Shown: piece after piece, positions 10,385 to 24,248 of the stretch
Position numbering within the stretch: position 1 is the stretch's first letter
Layout: every line of letters starts with the position of its first letter
Assembly (NCBI RefSeq): GCF_014202395.1
Contig: NZ_JACHGQ010000010.1
Location: 1 to 64,000, forward strand
Source of the DNA: Histophilus somni
GTDB taxonomy: Bacteria; Pseudomonadota; Gammaproteobacteria; Enterobacterales; Pasteurellaceae
Length of the DNA stretch: 64,000 nucleotides
Direction: 5' to 3'
The notes under the pieces: model-generated
Told to the model about the DNA's origin: nothing
The model's input: only the letters and a program-made list of their open reading frames with translations
The model's database searches: none
Translations under genes and position numbers: made by a program

Positions 10385-10834
10385 ATGAATAAACAAATTT
10401 GCATTCTAACAGGAAGTACTTTAGGAGGTGCAGAATATGTAGCCGAACATATTCAATTATTACTAGATAAGAAAGGTATATCGACTAATCTATTACATGG
10501 CCCTTCACTAAATGATGTAATTAAACATAAAAATTGGTTAATAGTGAGTTCAACACATGGTTCCGGTGAACTACCTGATAACTTAAAACCCCTATTTGAA
10601 GAAATTACACAAAAAAACTTAGATCTTTCTCAAATACGTTTTGCTGTTATTGGTTTAGGAAGCTCCGATTATGATACTTTTTGCTATGCTGTGAATCAAA
10701 TTGAAGACACTTTACTGAATAAAAAAGCTATAAGAATTACAGAAAGTTTAAAAATAGATGTCATGAATGTTGATGATCCTGATCATTTTGCTGAAAACTG
10801 GTTAAAAAATGTTAATCTAAATTTATTCAATTAA
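10385..10834 (+). CDS. mioC: flavodoxin-like protein MioC
   Basis: A 149-residue single-domain flavodoxin. The FMN phosphate loop is ILTGSTLGGAEYVAE (residues 7-21) and the isoalloxazine-contact segments are SSTHGSGELPDNL and GLGSSDYDTFC. In E. coli MioC binds FMN and supports biotin synthase in vitro, and its transcription runs into oriC. The same arrangement holds here: mioC reads directly into the origin, then mnmG. No terminator is seen between mioC and the origin. Confidence 0.88.
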   Translation: MNKQICILTGSTLGGAEYVAEHIQLLLDKKGISTNLLHGPSLNDVIKHKNWLIVSSTHGSGELPDNLKPLFEEITQKNLDLSQIRFAVIGLGSSDYDTFCYAVNQIEDTLLNKKAIRITESLKIDVMNVDDPDHFAENWLKNVNLNLFN

Positions 10835-10846
10835 TTTACATTACTC

Positions 10847-10855
10847 TGTGGATAA
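10847..10855 (-). promoter_or_regulatory. DnaA box, R4-like
   Basis: TGTGGATAA is the exact reverse complement of the consensus TTATCCACA. Its context (CTCTGTGGATAAC) is the same as at E. coli R4, which also faces mioC. Confidence 0.85.
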
Positions 10856-10919
10856 CTTTAATAAAAAACAAAAAATTTCCTGTTATTAAGATAAAAAAAT
10901 TTTTTTATTTAAAAAGAAT

Positions 10920-10946
10920 TGTGGATAAATCATAAAAATATCCACA
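10920..10946. promoter_or_regulatory. inverted pair of DnaA boxes
   Basis: TGTGGATAA (10920-10928, perfect) and ATATCCACA (10938-10946, one mismatch) face each other and form an 8-bp inverted repeat TGTGGATA/TATCCACA with an 11-base gap. The right-hand box lies next to the unwinding region and is the likely R1 equivalent. A weaker TTATTAACA at 11025-11033 may be another site. Confidence 0.8.
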
Positions 10947-10980
10947 GTTCTTTTACTGTAAAAGATCTAGATCATAACAA

Positions 10981-11045
10981 TAAAAAAAAGATCCAACTTA
11001 TTAATTTAAAAAATAAAAAAATACTTATTAACAAAAAAAAAGATC
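10981..11045. other. origin unwinding element with 13-mers
   Basis: TAAAAAAAAGATC (10981-10993, one mismatch) and AAAAAAAAAGATC (11033-11045, exact) fit the reverse of the E. coli 13-mer GATCTnTTnTTTT. The DNA between and after them is almost pure A+T. Unlike E. coli, the two clear 13-mers are 52 bases apart rather than in tandem. Confidence 0.65.
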
Positions 11046-11214
11046 CTAATAATATACATAATAATACTTTTATATATAAAAAGATTCTATTTATATTAGG
11101 AAGAAGATCAACTGATGATCTTTTACTTCTTTCTTCTTTTTGTTTATCTTGTAATTTAATGTAGAATAGATCGCTATTTTGAACTCTAAAACCTTTAATA
11201 ACACTTAGGCTATT

Positions 11215-13104
11215 ATGTTTTATACAGAAAATTACGATGTCATTGTAATCGGTGGTGGACATGCGGGAACAGAAGCTGCTTTAGCGACAGCTCGTATGAA
11301 ACTAAAAACGCTTTTATTAACTCATAATATAGATACTTTAGGACAAATGTCTTGTAATCCGGCTATTGGTGGAATAGGTAAGGGACATTTAGTAAAAGAA
11401 ATTGATGCTATGGGCGGATTAATGGCAACTGCTGCAGATAAAGCAGGTATCCAATTTCGCACTTTAAATAGTAGCAAAGGTCCTGCTGTGAGAGCTACAC
11501 GAGCCCAAGCAGATCGTGTTCTTTACCGCCAAGTTGTACGTATTGCTCTTGAAAATCAACCTAATCTAGATATTTTTCAACAAGAGGTAACCGATATTAT
11601 TTTAGAAAAAGATAGAGTTACAGGTGTTGAAACAAAAATGGGATTAAAATTTAGGGCAAAGTCAGTAGTATTAACTGCAGGTACATTTTTAGCCGGTAAG
11701 ATCCACATAGGATTAGAAAACTATGCTGGTGGTCGAGCAGGTGATCCTGCATCTGTAAATCTTGCTAAAAAACTTAGGGATCTAAATTTAAGAGTAAATC
11801 GCTTAAAAACAGGAACGCCGCCGAGGATCGATGCTCGTACTATTAATTTTGATATTCTAGCTAAACAATATGGCGATGAAAAATTACCTGTTTTTTCTTT
11901 TATGGGATCTGTAGAACAACATCCAGAGCAAATTCCTTGCTATATAACGCATACCAATGATCAAACGCATGATGTGATTCGCAAAAATTTAGATCGTAGT
12001 CCTATGTATACAGGAGTTATTGAAGGTATTGGACCACGCTATTGCCCATCTATTGAAGATAAAGTAATACGTTTTTCTGATCGTAATTCTCATCAAATTT
12101 ATTTAGAACCGGAAGGTTTAACAAGTAATGAAGTTTATCCAAATGGTATTTCAACAAGTTTGCCGTTTGATGTTCAAATGAAAATTGTTAATTCAATGAA
12201 AGGATTAGAAAAAGCAAGAATTGTTAAACCAGGTTATGCAATTGAATATGATTATTTTGATCCAAGAGACTTAAAACCAACTTTGGAAACAAAAGCTATT
12301 TCTGGTTTATTTTTTGCTGGTCAAATTAATGGTACAACGGGCTATGAAGAAGCTGCTGCACAGGGTTTATTAGCTGGTATTAATGCAGGTTTATTTGTTC
12401 AAGAAAAAGAAAGTTGGTTTCCTCGTAGAGATCAAGCCTATATAGGGGTTTTGGTTGATGATCTTTGTACTGTAGGAACTAAAGAACCTTATAGAGTATT
12501 TACTTCAAGAGCAGAATATCGCTTATTGTTGCGTGAAGATAATGCTGATATTCGTTTAACTTCAATTGCAAGAAAATTAGGATTAATTGATGATATTCGC
12601 TGGGCAAGATTTAATCAAAAAATGGAAAATATTGAACTGGAACGTCAACGTTTGCGTTCAATCTGGTTGCATCCTCGTTCTGAATATTTAAATGAGGCTA
12701 ATGAAATATTAAAAAGCCCACTTATCCGTGAAGTAAATGGGGAAGATTTATTACGTCGTCCTGAAATAAATTATCAAATTTTGACCGCACTTACTCCTTT
12801 TAAACCGGCAATGGAAGACAAAGAAGCTGTTGAACAAGTTGAAATTGCAATTAAATATCAAGGTTATATTGAACATCAACAAGAAGAAATTGAGCGTCAA
12901 AAACGCCATGAAAATACGGCTATTCCTGCTAATTTTGATTATAAAAATATATCGGGATTATCCAATGAAGTTTGTGCTAAGTTGGAACAATACCGCCCAA
13001 TTTCTATTGGTCAAGCGAGTCGAATTTCAGGTATTACGCCTGCAGCTATTTCTATTTTACTCGTTAATTTAAAAAAACAAGGTATGCTGAAACGAGGTGA
13101 ATAA
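11215..13104 (+). CDS. mnmG: tRNA uridine 5-carboxymethylaminomethyl modification enzyme MnmG
   Basis: MnmG (GidA) with MnmE installs the carboxymethylaminomethyl group at wobble U34 of tRNAs. The 629-residue protein opens with the FAD dinucleotide-binding loop [16 protein letters not shown] and has [20 protein letters not shown], the GTFL segment and the C-terminal helical MnmE-binding domain. It lies at the right border of oriC and is followed by rsmG with a one-base TAATG overlap. Confidence 0.97.
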   Translation: MFYTENYDVIVIGGGHAGTEAALATARMKLKTLLLTHNIDTLGQMSCNPAIGGIGKGHLVKEIDAMGGLMATAADKAGIQFRTLNSSKGPAVRATRAQADRVLYRQVVRIALENQPNLDIFQQEVTDIILEKDRVTGVETKMGLKFRAKSVVLTAGTFLAGKIHIGLENYAGGRAGDPASVNLAKKLRDLNLRVNRLKTGTPPRIDARTINFDILAKQYGDEKLPVFSFMGSVEQHPEQIPCYITHTNDQTHDVIRKNLDRSPMYTGVIEGIGPRYCPSIEDKVIRFSDRNSHQIYLEPEGLTSNEVYPNGISTSLPFDVQMKIVNSMKGLEKARIVKPGYAIEYDYFDPRDLKPTLETKAISGLFFAGQINGTTGYEEAAAQGLLAGINAGLFVQEKESWFPRRDQAYIGVLVDDLCTVGTKEPYRVFTSRAEYRLLLREDNADIRLTSIARKLGLIDDIRWARFNQKMENIELERQRLRSIWLHPRSEYLNEANEILKSPLIREVNGEDLLRRPEINYQILTALTPFKPAMEDKEAVEQVEIAIKYQGYIEHQQEEIERQKRHENTAIPANFDYKNISGLSNEVCAKLEQYRPISIGQASRISGITPAAISILLVNLKKQGMLKRGE

Positions 13105-13766
13105 TGGCTGATTTACAAAAGAATTTAATGGAAAAACTAAATTTTTTGTTAAAAAATACCGCTCTTTTACCCACTAATTTACAAAAAGAGCGGTTAGTTC
13201 AGCTGGTTTTATTATTAAACAAATGGAATAAGGCTTATAACCTAACATCTGTGCGTGATCCCATGGAAATGTTGGTAAAACATACTTTGGATAGTATTGT
13301 TGTAAGTCCTTATTTACAAGGAAATATTTTTATTGATGTTGGAACTGGCCCAGGATTACCTGGATTACCTTTAGCTATAATTAACCCTGACAAAAAGTTT
13401 TTTTTATTGGATAGTCTCGGTAAACGTATTAGTTTCATTCGTAATGCAGTTCGTGAACTTGAATTAACTAATGTTGAACCTGTTTTAAGTCGAGTTGAAG
13501 AATTTAAACCTGATCATCAATTTGATGGGGTTTTAAGTAGAGCTTTTGCATCTTTAAAAGATATGACGGAATGGTGTCAACATTTACTAACGGATCAAGG
13601 TTTTTTTTATGCTTTAAAAGGTCAATATAATATGGAAGAAGTTTCGGCTTTATCTGCTCAATTTTCTGTGGATAAAATCATAGAATTGAATGTTCCTGAA
13701 TTAGTTGGTAAGCGTCATTTAGTTTTGTTAAAAAAGATTAGAATAAATTTAATGAATTATTTATAA
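13104..13766 (+). CDS. rsmG: 16S rRNA (guanine-527-N7)-methyltransferase RsmG
   Basis: RsmG methylates N7 of G527 in 16S rRNA. The 220-residue protein has the SAM-binding motif [17 protein letters not shown] and the family segments WNKAYNLTS and [11 protein letters not shown]. Loss of this gene is a known cause of low-level streptomycin resistance, but the gene looks intact here. Its first codons contain an inverted repeat of a near-uptake signal (13158-13194). The start overlaps the mnmG stop. Confidence 0.95.
   Translation: MADLQKNLMEKLNFLLKNTALLPTNLQKERLVQLVLLLNKWNKAYNLTSVRDPMEMLVKHTLDSIVVSPYLQGNIFIDVGTGPGLPGLPLAIINPDKKFFLLDSLGKRISFIRNAVRELELTNVEPVLSRVEEFKPDHQFDGVLSRAFASLKDMTEWCQHLLTDQGFFYALKGQYNMEEVSALSAQFSVDKIIELNVPELVGKRHLVLLKKIRINLMNYL
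13158..13194. repeat. inverted repeat of near-uptake signal inside rsmG
   Basis: ACCGCTCTTTT (13158-13168) and AAAAGAGCGGT (13184-13194) are perfect 11-base inverse copies with a 15-base loop. Each arm differs from the uptake signal AAGTGCGGT by one base (A for T at position 4). The hairpin lies in codons 19-31. Confidence 0.75.
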
Positions 13767-13828
13767 TATGGTCGAAACTGTCATTTATAAAATGATTTTA
13801 AGTTAAAAATTCGCAAAAATAGGCTTGT

Positions 13829-13846
13829 AACTGGCAAAACTGGCAA
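13829..13846. repeat. tandem 9-base duplication upstream of atpI
   Basis: AACTGGCAA occurs twice in direct tandem, between rsmG and atpI. A -35-like TTGTAA overlaps its left end (13825-13830), so the repeat could form part of the atp promoter spacer, but no good -10 follows. Confidence 0.5.
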
Positions 13847-13878
13847 GATTTTTGTAAGTAGCAAATTAGAACGATAAG

Positions 13879-14268
13879 ATGTCTGCTGTAATAAAAAAAA
13901 CTCAAAAAAGATATAAAACTTCATTATTAATTGAGTTTTTTATTTTTGTGTTTTCTTTTGTTTTACTGAGTATAGGCGGTATGAGTGATCATGAAGTGTA
14001 TTTATCTTTCTTATTTGGTGCACTTTCAGTTTTTATTCCATATTGCCTTTTTGTGTACTTAATGTTTTTTACTAACAAAAAGTATAAAAATAACCTAAAA
14101 ATGTTTTATAGTGGAGAATTGATTAAGTTTATCTTAACAATTATTTTGGTTGTATTCATTTTTAAAACATTTAAGGTTGATTTTAAAGTTTTTTTTGTAG
14201 GTTATCTTATAAGTATTGTATTGAATAATCTTTTGCCTTTTATGGTAAATAAATACCTTAAAATTTAG
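13879..14268 (+). CDS. atpI: ATP synthase protein I
   Basis: The 129-residue membrane protein has a basic N-terminus and four hydrophobic segments, as in AtpI, which assists c-ring assembly but is not part of the finished enzyme. It is weakly conserved in sequence; the call rests on topology, size and its place as first gene before atpB. Confidence 0.8.
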   Translation: MSAVIKKTQKRYKTSLLIEFFIFVFSFVLLSIGGMSDHEVYLSFLFGALSVFIPYCLFVYLMFFTNKKYKNNLKMFYSGELIKFILTIILVVFIFKTFKVDFKVFFVGYLISIVLNNLLPFMVNKYLKI

Positions 14269-14274
14269 TTTTAA

Positions 14275-15084
<810 letters not shown>

Positions 15085-15173
15085 ATCTGTTTTATGAAAT
15101 TATTTTTACTAAACATTTTCGATTGATTTTTTAACAACTTAGCTTTTGGCTAAACTTTTATCTACATCTATAG

Positions 15174-15437
<264 letters not shown>

Positions 15438-15501
15438 TTAAAGTTGGATAAATAATCATATTATTCTTTAGAAGAATAAATCCAATTTTAGGGAGGGCAT
15501 T

Positions 15502-15972
15502 GTGAACTTAAATGCAACATTAATAGGTCAGCTGATTGCTTTTGCTATTTTTGTGTGGTTCTGTATGAAATATGTATGGCCACCGATTATTAAAGCTATA
15601 GAAGAACGTCAAAGATCTATTGCAAATGCACTAGCTTCGGCTGAAGCTGCTAAAAAAGAGCAATCCGATACAAAGGTTTTAGTTGAGCAAGAAATTAATC
15701 AAGCTAGAATTAAAGCTCAGGAAATAGTGGATCTAGCGAATAAACGTCGCAATGAAATTTTGGAAGAAGTCAAAATTGAAGCTGAGGCATTAAGAGAGAA
15801 AATTATTGAACAGGGACATGCAGAAATAGAATCTGAACGTAAACGTGTTCAAGAAGAGTTGCGTATTAAAGTCGCATCTCTCGCTATTGCCGGTGCTGAG
15901 AAAATTGTGGGTCGCAACATTGATGAAGCGGCGAACAATGACATTATTGATAAATTAGTTGCAGATTTATAG
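15502..15972 (+). CDS. atpF: ATP synthase subunit b
   Basis: The 156-residue subunit has a single N-terminal membrane helix ([23 protein letters not shown]) followed by a long charged coiled coil that forms the peripheral stalk. It starts with GTG at 15502 behind GGGAGG. Its end lies 13 bases before the atpH start. Confidence 0.95.
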   Translation: MNLNATLIGQLIAFAIFVWFCMKYVWPPIIKAIEERQRSIANALASAEAAKKEQSDTKVLVEQEINQARIKAQEIVDLANKRRNEILEEVKIEAEALREKIIEQGHAEIESERKRVQEELRIKVASLAIAGAEKIVGRNIDEAANNDIIDKLVADL

Positions 15973-15985
15973 GAAGGTTGAGACT

Positions 15986-16534
15986 ATGTCGGAATTAACT
16001 ACGATAGCTCGCCCCTATGCGAAAGCGGTATTTGATTTTGCAGTAGAGCAGTCTGAAAAAGATAAAAGTGCGGTAGAAAAATGGGCTAATATGTTAGAGT
16101 TTTTGTCTGGGCTTATTCGTCATGATAAAGTTCAAACTTACTTAACAAGCACTAGTTCTACTTTTAAACTTGCTGATACTGTTATCTCAATTTGTGGCGA
16201 ACAACTTGATCAATATGGGCAAAATTTAGTTAGGTTGATGGCTGAAAATAAGCGTTTAGCTGTACTTCCAGCTGTATTTAACGAGTTTAAATCTTATGTT
16301 GAAGAATATAAATCTCTATCACAAGTTGAAGTTATTTCTGCTCAACAGTTAAATGATGCACAGCAACAGAAAATTATTACCGCAATGGAAAAAAGACTTG
16401 CTCGTAAAGTAATATTAAATTGCAGAATAGATAGTTCGTTAATTGCAGGAGCTATTATTCGTACAAATGATTTTGTTATTGATGGTAGTTGTCGTGGACA
16501 AATCAACCGTCTAGCAAATGAGTTGCGATTGTAA
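15986..16534 (+). CDS. atpH: ATP synthase subunit delta
   Basis: Subunit delta joins the stalk to the F1 head. The 182-residue product begins [19 protein letters not shown], the family's usual N-terminus, and ends with the SLIAGAIIR and [15 protein letters not shown] segments. The frame is open upstream to a TTG at 15959, but the ATG at 15986 with GGAAGG before it fits the family. It contains an uptake signal near 16066. Confidence 0.94.
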   Translation: MSELTTIARPYAKAVFDFAVEQSEKDKSAVEKWANMLEFLSGLIRHDKVQTYLTSTSSTFKLADTVISICGEQLDQYGQNLVRLMAENKRLAVLPAVFNEFKSYVEEYKSLSQVEVISAQQLNDAQQQKIITAMEKRLARKVILNCRIDSSLIAGAIIRTNDFVIDGSCRGQINRLANELRL

Positions 16535-16546
16535 GAGGAATAAAAT

Positions 16547-18088
16547 ATGCAACTAAATTCGACAGAAATTAGTGAATTGATTAAAAAACGTATAGCTCAG
16601 TTTGAGGTGATAAACGAAGCACGTAATACAGGGACAATTGTTTCTGTAAGTGACGGAATTATTCGTATACATGGTTTAAGTGATGTGATGCAAGGAGAAA
16701 TGATTGCATTACCGGGTAATCGTTATGCCATGGCACTTAACCTTGAACGTGATTCTGTAGGTGCGGTAGTGATGGGACCTTACTCTGATTTAGCGGAAGG
16801 TATGGAAGTTCAGTGTACAGGTCGTATTCTTGAAGTACCGGTCGGTCGAGGGTTATTAGGTAGAGTAGTAAATACCCTTGGACAGCCAATTGATGGTAAA
16901 GGTGAAATCAAAAATGATGGTTTTTCACCGGTAGAAGTTATCGCACCGGGTGTAATTGAACGTAAATCTGTTGATCAACCTGTACAAACTGGTTATAAGG
17001 CTGTTGACTCAATGGTTCCTATTGGTCGTGGTCAACGTGAATTAATTATCGGTGACCGTCAAACAGGTAAAACAGCATTGGCTATTGATGCCATCATTAA
17101 TCAGCGTGATTCAGGTATAAAATGTATATATGTCGCTATTGGTCAAAAAGCATCAACAATTGCTAACGTAGTACGTAAATTAGAAGAACATGGAGCATTA
17201 CAAAATACTATTGTTGTTGTAGCTTCTGCATCTGAGTCAGCAGCTTTACAATACCTTGCTCCATATTCAGGTTGTGCAATGGGTGAATATTTCCGTGATC
17301 GTGGTGAAGATGCGTTAATTGTTTACGATGATTTATCTAAACAAGCAGTTGCTTACCGTCAAATTTCATTACTTTTACGTCGTCCACCGGGTCGGGAAGC
17401 TTTTCCTGGAGATGTATTCTATCTTCATTCTCGTTTACTTGAACGAGCTTCTCGTGTGAGTGAAGAATATGTAGAAAAATTCACAAAAGGTGAAGTGAAA
17501 GGAAAAACAGGTTCTTTAACCGCTCTTCCTATTATTGAAACTCAAGCAGGAGATGTTTCAGCGTTTGTCCCAACTAATGTAATTTCAATTACGGATGGTC
17601 AGATTTTCTTGGAATCCAATTTATTTAATTCGGGTATTCGTCCCGCAGTGAATCCGGGTATTTCGGTTTCTCGTGTAGGTGGTGCGGCACAAACCAAAGT
17701 AGTTAAAAAATTGGCTGGTGGTATTCGTACCGCACTTGCTCAATATCGTGAATTAGCTGCCTTTGCTCAATTTGCATCAGATCTCGATGAAGCTACACGT
17801 AAACAATTATCACATGGACAAAAAGTAACTGAATTATTGAAACAGAAACAGTATTCACCGTTAAGTGTTGCTGAACAGGCTTTGGTATTATTTGCTGTTG
17901 AATTTGGTTATTTAGATGACGTTGAATTAAATCGTATAGGTACTTTTGAAACCGCACTTTTAGAATATGCAAACTACAACTATGCTGATTTTATGGCTGA
18001 GTTGACTAAAACTGGTAATTATGATGATGAAATTAAAAATACATTGAAAACCGTTTTAGATCAATTTAAAGCAAATGTTGCATGGTAA
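16547..18088 (+). CDS. atpA: ATP synthase subunit alpha
   Basis: The 513-residue protein has the Walker A loop [13 protein letters not shown], the [21 protein letters not shown] segment and the catalytic Arg in [11 protein letters not shown]. It forms the alpha3beta3 head with AtpD. Length equals E. coli AtpA. Confidence 0.97.
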
Positions 18089-18111
18089 TAGTTAATTAAC
18101 GGAGAAATAAA

Positions 18112-20368
<2,257 letters not shown>

Positions 20369-20410
20369 TTACTTCAAGACTGATTAACAGCAAACTTGAA
20401 GGAGAAAAAG

Positions 20411-20839
20411 ATGGCGACATTTAAATTAATCGTAGTAAGTGCAGAACAACATATTTTTAATGGTGAAGTTAAAGGCATTCAAGCTACAGGTTCTGAAGGT
20501 GAGTTGGGTATTTTAGCCGGACATTTACCCTTACTTACCGCTATCAAGCCGGGTATTATAAAAATTACTCTTGAAGATGATACTGAGGAAGTTATTTACA
20601 TTTCAGGAGGTTTTTTGGAGGTTCAACCAACAATTGTAACTGTTTTAGCTGATGTTGCTATTCGTGGTAAGGAACTTGATAGAGAACGTATTTTGGAGGC
20701 GAAACGTAAGGCTGAACAAAATATTGTTTCTGGTGCCAAAGATGCTAATTATGAAATGTTGGTATCTAAACTTTCAAGAGAATTGGCAAAATTACGTGCT
20801 TATGAATTAACAGATCGTTTAACACAAAGAAAACGTTAA
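20411..20839 (+). CDS. atpC: ATP synthase subunit epsilon
   Basis: The 142-residue subunit has the beta-sandwich segment [22 protein letters not shown] and a C-terminal helical hairpin, the inhibitory part of epsilon. The ATG at 20411 behind AAGGAG was chosen over a TTG five codons upstream. It closes the operon and is followed by a strong terminator. Confidence 0.95.
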   Translation: MATFKLIVVSAEQHIFNGEVKGIQATGSEGELGILAGHLPLLTAIKPGIIKITLEDDTEEVIYISGGFLEVQPTIVTVLADVAIRGKELDRERILEAKRKAEQNIVSGAKDANYEMLVSKLSRELAKLRAYELTDRLTQRKR

Positions 20840-20852
20840 TCTTATAAATAAG

Positions 20853-20877
20853 AAAACCGCCAAAAGGCGGTTTTTTG
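20853..20877 (+). terminator. intrinsic terminator of the atp operon
   Basis: AAAACCGCC (20853-20861) pairs with GGCGGTTTT (20866-20874) around AAAA and runs on into further T. It lies 13 bases past the atpC stop. Confidence 0.92.
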
Positions 20878-21027
20878 TTGATGTAATGAAAGAGTATGCA
20901 ATAAAAAAACAGAGTTGAGTAATAAAAAATCTATTTTTGATGTAAGATAAAAATAAAATCTGTTTTTTATTAATGAAAATATAGTGTTATACATCAAATA
21001 TCAAATAGTAAAAATAAGGATAAACTT

Positions 21028-21339
21028 ATGTCGATACAAAAAGTCCTAGAAAAAAAGCTATTACAAGAATTTTCACCGCACTTTTTACAGATAGAAAATG
21101 AAAGTTATATGCACAGCTCAGGTCGAGGTGCTAACTCTCATTTTAAATTAGTTGTTGTGAGCAATAGGTTTTCATCCTTGACAAAAGTCGCTCGTCATCG
21201 TTTAGTTTACTCATTGTTTAGTAGTGAGTTACAACAAGGTATTCATGCTTTAGCTTTACATTTATATAGTCCTGAAGAATGGGAAAAATTAGGCAAAGTT
21301 TTTCCAAAGTCGCCTAATTGTTCAGATATTGGTCAGTAA
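21028..21339 (+). CDS. bolA: BolA-family protein
   Basis: The 103-residue product has the BolA fold motifs: HSSGRGANSHFKLVVVS with the conserved His and the F.SLTKVARHRLVY helix followed by IHALALHLYSPEEW. BolA proteins bind monothiol glutaredoxins and Fe-S clusters and can act as transcription regulators. It stands as a single gene with AAGGA before its ATG, and lies upstream of nqrA as in H. influenzae. It carries an uptake signal near 21075. Confidence 0.9.
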   Translation: MSIQKVLEKKLLQEFSPHFLQIENESYMHSSGRGANSHFKLVVVSNRFSSLTKVARHRLVYSLFSSELQQGIHALALHLYSPEEWEKLGKVFPKSPNCSDIGQ

Positions 21340-21436
21340 CTCTTTAGCAATATTTTGGTTTAGAATTGATTTTTTTACAAAAATAGATCAAAAATTTCAT
21401 AAAAAAACATAAAAAAAGGTGTCTAAAGTGGAATCG

Positions 21437-21462
21437 GAGTCATTATTTAGTTAAAATGACTC
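21437..21462 (+). terminator. stem-loop after bolA
   Basis: GAGTCATT (21437-21444) and AATGACTC (21455-21462) are perfect inverse copies around ATTTAGTTAA, with a loose T-rich tail (GTTGATTTTT). It lies about 100 bases past bolA, so it may be a weak terminator or a feature of the nqr upstream region. Confidence 0.45.
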
Positions 21463-21612
21463 GTTGATTTTTAGTAAATTTTTAATTTATTGTTTCTATC
21501 ATTAAGCTAGGTACAGTAAAAAACAGAATTTGAGTTTTATTTTTATGTGATTGATGCGGATAAATTGATTTTTAGTAGTTCGTCGGCTGAAATCATTACT
21601 CAAGACGCGGTT

Positions 21613-21627
21613 GTTACTTTTTTGTTA
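21613..21627. promoter_or_regulatory. possible ArcA-type direct repeat upstream of nqrA
   Basis: Two GTTA elements spaced exactly 11 bases apart (21613 and 21624) resemble the direct-repeat core bound by phosphorylated ArcA. They lie 40-54 bases before the nqrA start. The 327-base gap between bolA and nqrA holds no gene and only this and the hairpin at 21437 stand out. ArcA control of nqr here is inference. Confidence 0.3.
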
Positions 21628-21666
21628 CAACTATATTTTAATCTAACGAAAAGTAGTGCAAACAAT

Positions 21667-23007
21667 ATGATTACAATTAAAAAAGGCTTGGATCTTCCTA
21701 TTGCAGGAAAACCAGAACAAGTAATCCATAACGGCAATGCTGTTAAAGAAGTTGCTTTGCTTGGCGAAGAGTATGTGGGTATGCGACCTTCGATGAAGGT
21801 GCGTGAAGGTGATGTAGTGAAAAAAGGTCAGGTACTTTTTGAAGACAAAAAAAATCCTGGTATTGTATTTACCGCACCTGCAAGTGGTACTGTAACTGCG
21901 ATCAATCGTGGTGCTAAGCGAGTTTTACAATCTGTGGTAATTAAAGTGGAAGGTAATGAACAAATTACCTTTACTCAATATAATGAAGATGAATTGAAAA
22001 AATTGACTTCAGACCAAGTTCGTCAAAATTTACAATCTTCTGGTTTATGGACCGCACTTCGTACGCGTCCTTTCAGTAAAGTACCTGCGAGTGATGCGGT
22101 ACCTTCTTCTATTTTTGTTAATGCAATGGATACAAATCCATTATCAGCAAATCCTGAAATTGTTTTAAAAGAACATTGGCAGGATTTTACTGATGGATTA
22201 ACCGTTTTAAGTCGTTTACATGAAGGCAAATTACATTTGTGTAAAGCTGGTGATAGTAATATCCCAACGATTGATTTACCTAACTTAGCTGTTCATGATT
22301 TTAGTGGACCACATCCAGCAGGATTAAGTGGTACACATATACATTTTATTGATCCTGTTAGTGCAACTAAATCAGTTTGGTATTTAAATTATCAAGATGT
22401 TATTGCTATCGGTAAATTATTTACTACAGGTGAAATTTATACTGACCGAGTGGTTTCTTTAGCTGGACCACAAGTTAAAAATCCTCGTTTAATTCGTACG
22501 CAGTTAGGTGCAAATCTTTCACATTTAACGGAAAATGAATTAAGTGCGGGTGAAAATCGAGTTATTTCCGGTTCAGTGTTAAGTGGTAATACAGCAATCG
22601 GTCCATATAACTATTTGGGACGTTATGCTTTGCAAGTATCTGTTATTGCTGAAGGTCGTGAGAAAGAATTTTTAGGCTGGATTATGCCTGGAAAAAACAA
22701 ATTTTCCATTACTCGAACAGTACTAGGACATTTCAGCAGTAAATTATTTAATTTTACTTCCGCAGTAAATGGTGGCCATCGTGCTATGGTACCGATTGGT
22801 GCATATGAGCGTGTTGTTCCTCTAGATATTATACCTACATTATTATTACGTGATTTAGCATCAGGTGATACGGATAGTGCACAGGCTTTAGGCTGTCTTG
22901 AATTGGATGAAGAAGATTTGGCTTTATGCACTTTCGTTTGTCCGGGTAAAAATGAATATGGTCCGATGTTACGTGCAGCATTAGATAAGATCGAGAAGGA
23001 AGGTTAA
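21667..23007 (+). CDS. nqrA: Na+-translocating NADH:quinone reductase subunit A
   Basis: NqrA is the peripheral subunit of the six-subunit Na+ pump that oxidises NADH and reduces ubiquinone. The 446-residue protein begins [18 protein letters not shown], the family start. The frame is open 40 codons upstream to 21547, but that part is unlike NqrA and was dropped. It ends three bases before nqrB. The ribosome binding site is poor. Confidence 0.94.
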   Translation: MITIKKGLDLPIAGKPEQVIHNGNAVKEVALLGEEYVGMRPSMKVREGDVVKKGQVLFEDKKNPGIVFTAPASGTVTAINRGAKRVLQSVVIKVEGNEQITFTQYNEDELKKLTSDQVRQNLQSSGLWTALRTRPFSKVPASDAVPSSIFVNAMDTNPLSANPEIVLKEHWQDFTDGLTVLSRLHEGKLHLCKAGDSNIPTIDLPNLAVHDFSGPHPAGLSGTHIHFIDPVSATKSVWYLNYQDVIAIGKLFTTGEIYTDRVVSLAGPQVKNPRLIRTQLGANLSHLTENELSAGENRVISGSVLSGNTAIGPYNYLGRYALQVSVIAEGREKEFLGWIMPGKNKFSITRTVLGHFSSKLFNFTSAVNGGHRAMVPIGAYERVVPLDIIPTLLLRDLASGDTDSAQALGCLELDEEDLALCTFVCPGKNEYGPMLRAALDKIEKEG

Positions 23008-23009
23008 AA

Positions 23010-24248
23010 ATGGGTTTAAAACATCTTTTAGAGAAAATGGAACCTGCTTTTTTGCCGGGTGGTAAATATGAAAAATGGTATGCATTGTTCGAAGCGACAG
23101 CGACATTTTTATATACGCCGGGTACAGTAACAGGTAAATCTTCACATGTTCGTGATGCATTGGACTCAAAACGTATGATGGTGCTTGTTTGGCTTGCATT
23201 ATTCCCTGCAATGTTTTACGGAATGTATAATGTTGGTGCACAATCAATTCTTGCATTAAGTGTTGGTGATTTTTCTGCAAACTTAGCTCAAAATGTAGCT
23301 AATGATTGGCACTTTGCATTAGCAAACATGCTTGGTTTAGTGTCTATTGATGCTGGTGTTTTAGCTAAAATGGCATTAGGTGCAATTTTCTTTTTACCAA
23401 TTTACATAACTGTCTTTTTGGTCGGTGGATTTTGGGAAGTTTTATTTGCAATGGTGCGTAAACATGAAATTAATGAAGGTTTCTTTGTTACATCTATTTT
23501 ATTAGCATTGATTGTTCCCCCTACATTACCATTATGGCAAGCGGCATTGGCAACAACCTTTGGTGTTGTCGTTGCAAAAGAAGTGTTTGGCGGTGTTGGT
23601 AAGAATTTCATGAATCCAGCATTAGCAGGTCGAGCGTTTTTATTTTTTGCTTACCCGGCTCAAATTTCTGGAGACTTGGTTTGGACAGCTGCGGATAGCT
23701 TCTCTGGTGCGACCGCACTTTCTCAATGGGCTGCAGGTGGACAAGTTGCATTAAAACATGTTGCAACAGGCGAGCCTATTACTTGGATGGATGCTTTTTT
23801 AGGTAATATTCCAGGTTCTATAGGTGAGGTTTCTACTTTTGCTTTATTAATTGGAGCTGCAATTATCGTTTTTGCTCGAATTGCATCTTGGCGGATTATT
23901 GCTGGTGTGATGATTGGTATGATTGCAACTTCAACTTTATTCAATATTATTGGATCTGAAACTAATCCATTATTTGCAATGCAATGGTATTGGCATTTTG
24001 TATTAGGCGGTTTTGCATTAGGTATGTTTTTTATGGCAACAGATCCTGTTTCAGCCGCATTTACTAATAAAGGTAAATGGTTATATGGTGCATTAATTGG
24101 TGTGATGGCTGTAATTATCCGTGTGGCAAATCCAGCATATCCTGAAGGTATGATGCTGGCTATTTTATTTGCTAATTTATTCGCACCGTTATTTGACTAC
24201 CTTGTTGTTCAAGCAAATATTAAACGTCGGAGATCTCGCAATGGCTAA
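23010..24248 (+). CDS. nqrB: Na+-NQR subunit B
   Basis: The 412-residue membrane subunit carries covalent FMN on the Thr of SGATALSQ (from the [12 protein letters not shown] segment), the site used by ApbE. It has about ten hydrophobic segments, including [20 protein letters not shown]. It overlaps nqrC by eight bases. Confidence 0.96.
   Translation: MGLKHLLEKMEPAFLPGGKYEKWYALFEATATFLYTPGTVTGKSSHVRDALDSKRMMVLVWLALFPAMFYGMYNVGAQSILALSVGDFSANLAQNVANDWHFALANMLGLVSIDAGVLAKMALGAIFFLPIYITVFLVGGFWEVLFAMVRKHEINEGFFVTSILLALIVPPTLPLWQAALATTFGVVVAKEVFGGVGKNFMNPALAGRAFLFFAYPAQISGDLVWTAADSFSGATALSQWAAGGQVALKHVATGEPITWMDAFLGNIPGSIGEVSTFALLIGAAIIVFARIASWRIIAGVMIGMIATSTLFNIIGSETNPLFAMQWYWHFVLGGFALGMFFMATDPVSAAFTNKGKWLYGALIGVMAVIIRVANPAYPEGMMLAILFANLFAPLFDYLVVQANIKRRRSRNG

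Larger units (their letters stand above)
10840..11175. other. oriC: chromosomal replication origin oriC
   Basis: The 380-base gap between mioC and mnmG has the location and contents of oriC in gamma-proteobacteria. There are DnaA boxes at 10847, 10920 and 10938. A very AT-rich unwinding region carries A-rich GATC 13-mers at 10981 and 11033. Seven GATC sites (10964, 10970, 10990, 11042, 11106, 11117, 11169) would serve Dam and SeqA. Order from mioC (boxes first, AT-rich 13-mers next to mnmG) is the same as in E. coli. Apparent ORFs across it are compositional. Confidence 0.88.

Noticed and set aside
10919-11262. Open frames on both strands between mioC and mnmG
   Set aside because: They cover oriC and are made of Lys, Asn, Ile and Phe codons from AT-rich DNA; one overlaps the mnmG start on the opposite strand. 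No ribosome binding site or protein pattern supports them.
21547-21666. Forty-codon N-terminal extension of nqrA
   Set aside because: The extension is unlike NqrA, includes the promoter-like GTTA repeats, and the ATG at 21667 gives the family start and length.
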